This document shows positions 60,652-64,000 of a stretch of DNA of 64,000 nt, one piece after another. The DNA lies in NCBI GenBank assembly GCA_963662155.1, contig OY759265.1, positions 45,083,406 to 45,147,405 of the forward strand, given 5' to 3'. Within the stretch, counting starts at the first letter, position 1; every line of letters begins with the position of its first letter. The translations under genes were made by a program, and so were the position numbers. The notes beneath the pieces are model-generated. The model ran no database searches, had not been told where the DNA came from, and was given only the letters and a program-made list of their open reading frames with translations. This DNA is from Lamellibrachia columna (lineage: Eukaryota > Annelida > Polychaeta > Sabellida > Siboglinidae).

Positions 60652-61137
60652 ATGAACCGTCCTATAAAGTTTAGAGGTGGCAGACATTTTCTGTCCAATT
60701 TCTACGCGTGCAGGATACACGTGTGGAATAGACAATTTACCAGTGTCGAAAGTGCCTACCAATGGCGGAAATGCATGCATCATGGCGACATGCAGACTGC
60801 AGAAAAAATGCTGTCCACGCGCACGGGTCTACAGGCGAAACATCTCAGCAAGAGCATACGAGAAAAGGAACAGTTACGCGCTGAATGGAACCAACAACGA
60901 TATTCACTAATGTATGCGTTAGTTGCTGTTAAATATCGCGATCCAACCCTACGTAAACGACTGGTAGACACTGGGTATTCCCAGTTGAATGAATGGGTCA
61001 GGAGTCGGGAAGGATACTGGGGCGCACTGACATACAGTGGTCAAGCCGGTCAGAACATGCTAGGGCATATATTAATGCGAGTACGCGAGGTCATTCGATT
61101 GCGCAATACTCCCGCCAGACGATCACAAGACCGATGA
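60652..61137 (+). CDS. NADAR-domain protein (YbiA-like N-glycosidase fold)
   Basis: The 161-aa protein is a complete NADAR domain with little else. Signature segments occur in order: FLSNFY (13-18), FTSVESAYQWRK with the conserved Glu33 (about 29-40), a basic middle helix, EGYWG (120-124) and GQNMLGHILMRVRE (133-146). Usual NADAR length is 140-180 aa. The bacterial relative YbiA hydrolyses N-glycosidic bonds of riboflavin-pathway intermediates; other members act on NAD-related or ADP-ribosyl substrates, and NADAR proteins occur in large DNA viruses and phages. Here it could reverse ADP-ribosylation used as antiviral defence, or handle nucleotides (inference). The start has a good context (TCACCATGA). 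No TATA is visible. It has no intron and lies between the minus-strand gene and the OB-fold gene. Confidence 0.88.
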   Translation: MNRPIKFRGGRHFLSNFYACRIHVWNRQFTSVESAYQWRKCMHHGDMQTAEKMLSTRTGLQAKHLSKSIREKEQLRAEWNQQRYSLMYALVAVKYRDPTLRKRLVDTGYSQLNEWVRSREGYWGALTYSGQAGQNMLGHILMRVREVIRLRNTPARRSQDR

Positions 61138-61327
61138 ACAGAGTACAACGAGATAGCACACATCCAGCAGCAGCATCACGCGCTCGACCAAGGGTTGGTG
61201 ATAAGAAAGCGCGCCATAGACAGTGGGAGGTGTATATAAACCCGACGCAGAGTGAACGAGGCACACAACCGCACTCCGATCCACAGCACACGTCTAGACT
61301 TACTACCAGCATCAGCAGAGAACGAAA
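61138..61327 (+). promoter_or_regulatory. Promoter and leader of the OB-fold/cassette unit
   Basis: TATATAAA at 61,233-61,240 in the context GTGTATATAAACCCG is the strongest TATA box of the block. A start site near 61,265 would give a leader of about 60 nt before the ATG at 61,328. This promoter would serve the unspliced OB-fold gene and all spliced cassette products. Confidence 0.7.
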
Positions 61328-61795
61328 ATGGCCGCTCAACAAACCGAGATGATGTCAGTCAGCCAACTCGAGAAGGAGGTATGTAACGGTACTTATATAT
61401 TTAGACGGCCGTTAACCATAGTACAATGTGCCGTTCAAGATAAATATATAGTATATCCATCATGTCAGCAGTGTAACAAACGTGTGAGTCCCGAAAACAA
61501 TGGCTTTGTGTGTCCTATCCATCGATGGCAGCGTGGTGTAGTGTATCAGTTCGCTATGCGTATCCTCCTACAAGACGCCATCGGCAGTGAAGTGTGGGCA
61601 ACGCTATTTAATGCCAAGGCTGTCCAGGTGTTGGGATTCACGGCTAACGAATACATGACCATGAAGACAGATGCCGAGCGGTATGCAGCACTGGACATTT
61701 TGCGGGGGGCCCAAGTCATGGTGACCATTCGGAAACGCGAGGCGGGACAGTATGTAAATTACACGGTGTCAGACTTGGAAGTAGTAACAGTGTGA
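61328..61795 (+). CDS. RPA-like OB-fold / zinc-ribbon single-strand DNA-binding protein
   Basis: The 155-aa frame resembles the C-terminal OB-fold of RPA1 (Rep_fac-A_C): a beta strand IVQCAVQDKYIVYPSCQQC, a zinc ribbon CxxC-x12-CxxH (Cys46, Cys49, Cys62, His65; the usual ribbon is four Cys), then the conserved YQFAMRILLQDAIGSEVWATLF strand-helix and the A-xx-VLG-xx-A-x-EY region. Such domains bind single-stranded DNA and occur in RPA, telomere proteins and Helitron-encoded RPA copies. It may serve the element's replication. A consensus donor GAG/GTATGT after codon 17 (61,378/61,379) means splicing removes the whole OB-fold, so this protein is the intron-retained product. Promoter: the TATA box at 61,233. 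Confidence 0.78.
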   Translation: MAAQQTEMMSVSQLEKEVCNGTYIFRRPLTIVQCAVQDKYIVYPSCQQCNKRVSPENNGFVCPIHRWQRGVVYQFAMRILLQDAIGSEVWATLFNAKAVQVLGFTANEYMTMKTDAERYAALDILRGAQVMVTIRKREAGQYVNYTVSDLEVVTV

Positions 61796-61811
61796 ATCAT
61801 TCTGTTGACAG

Positions 61812-62363
61812 GCTGGCGCTACCGTCGCTGCTGTAGCTACTGCAGTTGCTACCGGAAGCAGTAGTGACGTCATCGACGTTGAGAGCCACTCTAAGGTAAT
61901 GGAATGGTTACATGCTAATAGTTCGGAGATACTATTCTCCTCCTCTGCGGACAGCTGTTCACCGCCATCATTAATTAAAATATCAGATGACGAGGGGGAG
62001 GATAGCATTAGCATTAGCAGTAGCGATGATATGGAGGCCACGGTGAGTGGATTAGATAGGATACGGGATCGAGCCGAAGCCATGACGAATGAAAATATTT
62101 TCTATAAGACACTAGAGGTCGCCAGCGTGCGATATGCCAGTGACGAGGTGGAACGCATAATGAATTTAAATGACGATAAGGATCGTTACGTACCATCGTC
62201 CAGCATGGTCATGCACGTCTTGCGGTGGTTATCTATAGATGTCATCGCAACGTGTGGGAATATGACATGGCGTAACCAAGTGACAGAATTGGTTAGAAAG
62301 AGTATGTACGAAAGATACAACGATATACAGGGCGACGCGGATGAATATGCCGAATGTGACTAG
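61812..62363 (+). CDS. Cassette 1: acidic exon with two internal donors, unknown C-terminal domain
   Basis: The acceptor CTGTTGACAG ends at 61,811, only 16 nt after the OB-fold stop. From 61,812 the frame is open (183 codons) to TAG at 62,361-62,363 and starts in phase 0, so it can join the 17-codon leader. An ATG at 61,899 (MEWLHANSSE) could start it without splicing. The N-terminal part carries VIDVES and LIKISDDEGED, which look like SUMO-interaction motifs. Two donors inside, AAG/GTAATG at 61,896 and ACG/GTGAGT at 62,043, are both in phase 0. After them the frame continues as a ~107-residue helical-looking domain (SGLDRIRDRAEAM to VTELVRKSMYERY) of no family I know. Products could thus end here or pass on to the next cassette. 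Confidence 0.65.
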   Translation, partial: AGATVAAVATAVATGSSSDVIDVESHSKVMEWLHANSSEILFSSSADSCSPPSLIKISDDEGEDSISISSSDDMEATVSGLDRIRDRAEAMTNENIFYKTLEVASVRYASDEVERIMNLNDDKDRYVPSSSMVMHVLRWLSIDVIATCGNMTWRNQVTELVRKSMYERYNDIQGDADEYAECD

Positions 62364-62380
62364 TTCTTTCTGTTCAATAG

Positions 62381-63283
62381 ATGGGTCTGACGCAGCTGCA
62401 GAGAGCGTACAAACGACAGCTGACGGACCTGTACGACGCCGATGACGAGGACGAGGTGACGCCATCGCGGAAACGACAGAGAACAGCCCCAGCAGATGGC
62501 GACACCAGAGCGGTGGTGGTGAAGCACCGGTGCACGGGGCAACGCGTCACACCGTCATCATCACCATCGCAGGATTACTACTGCGACTCGCCACCAGCAA
62601 ACCAGGAGGCGTTGGCGGAGCTACCGTGGGGACCGGTGGAGTTGTTGTCTGACTCTGACTCTGACTCGACTGTCATCGATTATTCCATCCTCAACACCCC
62701 CCCTCATTACTACGACGATGTGGATGAGGATGCTATCGCCTCATCCCCCGCTCGCGAGAACGAGGACGATGACGCTTTCGAATTCAGTCCTGCATCGCCA
62801 CCACCACTCACGCAAAGCACACCAACGCCAGCACCAACTACACTGTATGTCTTCCCCATGAAAACCATCGTCCTGAAGCCAGACGGGGGGTACGAGAGCA
62901 TCGCCGACCAACACACAATTACCCACCCAAAGCCATCGACGTCGACCATCGAGGATCCGATTATCACTCACCCAACCATCGAGGACCCGAAGCCATCGAC
63001 GTCGACCATCGAGGATCCGATTATCACTCACCCAACCATCGAGGACCCGAAGCCGTCGACGTCGACCACAGAAGAAGAAGAAGATCCGAGAAAGGTGTGT
63101 GTTCTCGCAATGCAAACGCACATAGCATATTTAATAGCTCACCAGTGGCGGATATCCGCCCCATCGACGGTGGAAGAAGTAACTGTGGACGTATGCAGAT
63201 CACTGGCTTTCATGATGCTGTCGGCACCGTACCAAGAAATAATAAAGAAATACGTGCGTTGTGCTATCCGTCAACCACGGTGA
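62381..63283 (+). CDS. Cassette 2: Ser/Asp/Pro-rich exon with phase-0 donor, unknown
   Basis: The acceptor CTTTCTGTTCAATAG ends at 62,380, 17 nt after the previous stop; the exon begins with ATG, so it can start translation itself or join upstream exons in frame. It encodes 300 aa: a short helical start (GLTQLQRAYKRQLTDLYDA), acidic DDEDE, a PSRKRQR nuclear-signal-like segment, VELLSDSDSDST and VIDYS (SUMO-interaction-like), a Pro-rich region, and two perfect 60-bp repeats (62,931-62,990 and 62,991-63,050) encoding a 20-aa Ile-Glu-Asp-Pro/Lys-Pro-Ser-Thr unit. AAG/GTGTGT at 63,094/63,095 is a phase-0 donor. If unused, the frame continues as a 62-aa tail from VCVLAMQTHIAYLIAHQW to TGA at 63,281-63,283. 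Composition suggests a nuclear regulator. No family is recognised. Confidence 0.65.
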   Translation: MGLTQLQRAYKRQLTDLYDADDEDEVTPSRKRQRTAPADGDTRAVVVKHRCTGQRVTPSSSPSQDYYCDSPPANQEALAELPWGPVELLSDSDSDSTVIDYSILNTPPHYYDDVDEDAIASSPARENEDDDAFEFSPASPPPLTQSTPTPAPTTLYVFPMKTIVLKPDGGYESIADQHTITHPKPSTSTIEDPIITHPTIEDPKPSTSTIEDPIITHPTIEDPKPSTSTTEEEEDPRKVCVLAMQTHIAYLIAHQWRISAPSTVEEVTVDVCRSLAFMMLSAPYQEIIKKYVRCAIRQPR

Positions 63284-63344
63284 ACAGTAGTATGTGATGA
63301 ACAGTAGTAGTAGTAGTAGTATTGTTGTTGTTGTTGTTATGTAG

Positions 63345-63452
63345 AATGAAGTGTACGACGACGAGGCACCCGTACTCCCAGCCAGCATTCGGAAGCGATC
63401 TGGAGTATTGAACGCTACGTATATGACGTCGTCAACACAATATTATTATTAG
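63345..63452 (+). CDS. Alternative terminal exon 1 (35 codons)
   Basis: A T/G-rich tract and TTATGTAG acceptor end at 63,344. The frame opens in phase 0 with NEVYDDEAPVLPAS, then IRKRSG, and stops at TAG 63,450-63,452. It is too short to be a gene alone and has no ATG at its start; it makes sense only spliced to an upstream phase-0 donor such as 63,094. The acidic-Pro-Val-Leu start is shared with the next two exons. Confidence 0.5.
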   Translation, partial: NEVYDDEAPVLPASIRKRSGVLNATYMTSSTQYYY

Positions 63453-63539
63453 TAAACATAACCGAGTTAGTAGGTAGTAGTTGTTGTTGTATTACGTAAT
63501 ATGGAGTGGAATATTAGTATCTTTTAATTTGTTCTGTAG

Positions 63540-63647
63540 GATGATGATGACGTACCTATGCTACCGATTGAAGCGCGTAGGCGAGCAAGCCGTGAATTAA
63601 TAGTGCTACTACTAGAATATATCATATCGACACACGATGAACAATAG
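63540..63647 (+). CDS. Alternative terminal exon 2 (35 codons)
   Basis: Acceptor TTTGTTCTGTAG ends at 63,539. Phase-0 frame: DDDDVPMLPIEARRRAS, then a Leu/Ile-rich helix LIVLLLEYIIS, stop at 63,645-63,647. Same length (36 codons with stop) and layout as terminal exon 1. Confidence 0.5.
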   Translation, partial: DDDDVPMLPIEARRRASRELIVLLLEYIISTHDEQ

Positions 63648-63665
63648 GTCTATTTCTTTATGTAG

Positions 63666-63794
63666 GAGGAGGTGAAGGAGGAGGTGAAAGAAGAGGAGGA
63701 GGCACCCGTACTAGCACGAGCCGAGAGGACACGCGCATTACATAGATTATTACAGATAATTGTTGATTTTATGGTTGAAACCCCCGCATTTTAA
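63666..63794 (+). CDS. Alternative terminal exon 3 (42 codons)
   Basis: Acceptor CTATTTCTTTATGTAG ends at 63,665, 18 nt after the stop of terminal exon 2. Phase-0 frame: a Glu/Lys run, EEEEAPVLARAERTRALHRL, then LQIIVDFMVE and TAA at 63,792-63,794. The Asp/Glu-APVL-basic-hydrophobic pattern repeats that of the two preceding exons, so the three look like tandem duplicates. Confidence 0.5.
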   Translation, partial: EEVKEEVKEEEEAPVLARAERTRALHRLLQIIVDFMVETPAF

Positions 63795-63875
63795 GAAGCA
63801 CCGTTTGCAACGGAATAACAGTAGTTAGTCGCTCTCTCTTTTATTGTATGCGTGTAGTTGCATGACATAGAGTAA

Positions 63876-63880
<5 letters not shown>

Positions 63881-63909
<29 letters not shown>
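63881..63909. repeat. (TA)n microsatellite
   Basis: About 29 bp of alternating TA just upstream of the last candidate promoter in the window. Confidence 0.95.
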
Positions 63910-63912
<3 letters not shown>

Positions 63913-63917
63913 ACAGA

Positions 63918-64000
63918 CTTATATAGTATTCATCATCATCATTGTACGTAACCTCTGTCGTGGTGTAAAAGCCCACAAGTTAATAACCATGGAACTAGCC
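63918..64000 (+). CDS. Possible next gene of the block, cut by window end
   Basis: TTATATAG (63,919-63,926) is about 65 nt upstream of an ATG at 63,989 in strong context (ACCATGG), followed by MELA before the window ends. TATA-to-ATG spacing is like that of the minus-strand gene (about 70 nt). Only four codons are visible, so nothing can be said about the product. Confidence 0.3.

Larger units (their letters stand above)
58610..64000. mobile_element. Candidate virus-like or large transposable element, left part
   Basis: This compact block of at least 5.4 kb has closely packed spliced and unspliced genes on both strands, TATA boxes just upstream, and no similarity to the surrounding repeats. 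It begins AGTAGTAAGTGGAGG. A 6-bp target duplication GACGCT is predicted at 58,604-58,609, to be tested at the unseen right end. Polintons begin with AG and make 6-bp duplications, so the edge is compatible with them, but no DNA polymerase B, integrase, ATPase, protease or capsid gene is in view. Gene content is NADAR, an RPA-like OB-fold, a minus-strand spliced gene and an acidic cassette series. It could be an endogenous DNA virus, a Polinton/adintovirus relative or an undescribed transposon. Confidence 0.6.

Noticed and set aside
60993..61352. 119-codon frame overlapping the NADAR gene
   Set aside because: Out of frame with NADAR and then with the OB-fold gene; no domain, starts inside a coding region.
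62741..63121. 126-codon Trp/Arg-rich minus-strand frame
   Set aside because: Shadow of the Pro/Ser/Thr-rich 60-bp repeats of cassette 2.

Overview
The window reads as a gene-poor, repeat-rich stretch of an invertebrate animal genome, probably marine. The evidence is GT-AG introns, CR1-type non-LTR retrotransposons, hAT and DDE-type transposon relics, long minisatellites and pure microsatellites, and a lengsin-type (class I glutamine synthetase-like) gene family. I cannot name the species; cephalochordate, hemichordate, echinoderm or mollusc would all fit.

Layout: 1-6.1 kb holds CR1 fragments and a non-autonomous hAT element with an 8-bp target duplication. At 6.4-12.1 kb is lengsin copy A (pseudogene) with its 3' flank. 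At 12.3-16 kb one CR1 is inserted inside another. At 16.85-17.17 kb is a foldback repeat. At 17.6-23.9 kb is a 30-bp polypyrimidine minisatellite of about 210 copies. At 23.9-28.3 kb is lengsin copy B (pseudogene) with a (CTG)60 tract and a 348-bp (TGTGCG)58 tract. At 28.3-36 kb are palindromic tandem repeats, DDE and hAT transposase relics, another CR1 relic and an element with iteron-built inverted arms. At 36-43.7 kb is a 57-bp minisatellite of about 135 copies. At 44.5-53.4 kb is lengsin copy C, the only intact host gene (two exons, 451 aa). At 53.4-58.6 kb are a CR1 ORF1 relic, scrambled lengsin-locus pieces, two heat-shock-element modules and a CR1 3' end.

The most interesting part is 58,610-64,000. 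A foreign, compact, virus-like block interrupts a paralogous copy of lengsin intron 1. Homology stops cleanly at 58,609/58,610. Inside are an enhancer-like terminus, a divergently transcribed two-exon gene with TATA and CRE, a NADAR-domain gene, an RPA-like OB-fold/zinc-ribbon gene with its own TATA, and a run of small acidic ORFs. The splice sites of that run form a system: a 17-aa leader exon with a consensus donor, then successive exons that all start and end in phase 0. In several cases the next acceptor lies only about 16-18 nt after the previous stop codon. One promoter could therefore produce a nested set of proteins with shared N termini and different C termini, with the OB-fold protein as the unspliced form. 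No polymerase, integrase or capsid gene is in view, and the block runs off the end of the window, so its class (Polinton/adintovirus-like, another endogenous DNA virus, or a new transposon) is unresolved.

Most long open frames elsewhere are artefacts of tandem repeats whose unit length is a multiple of three.
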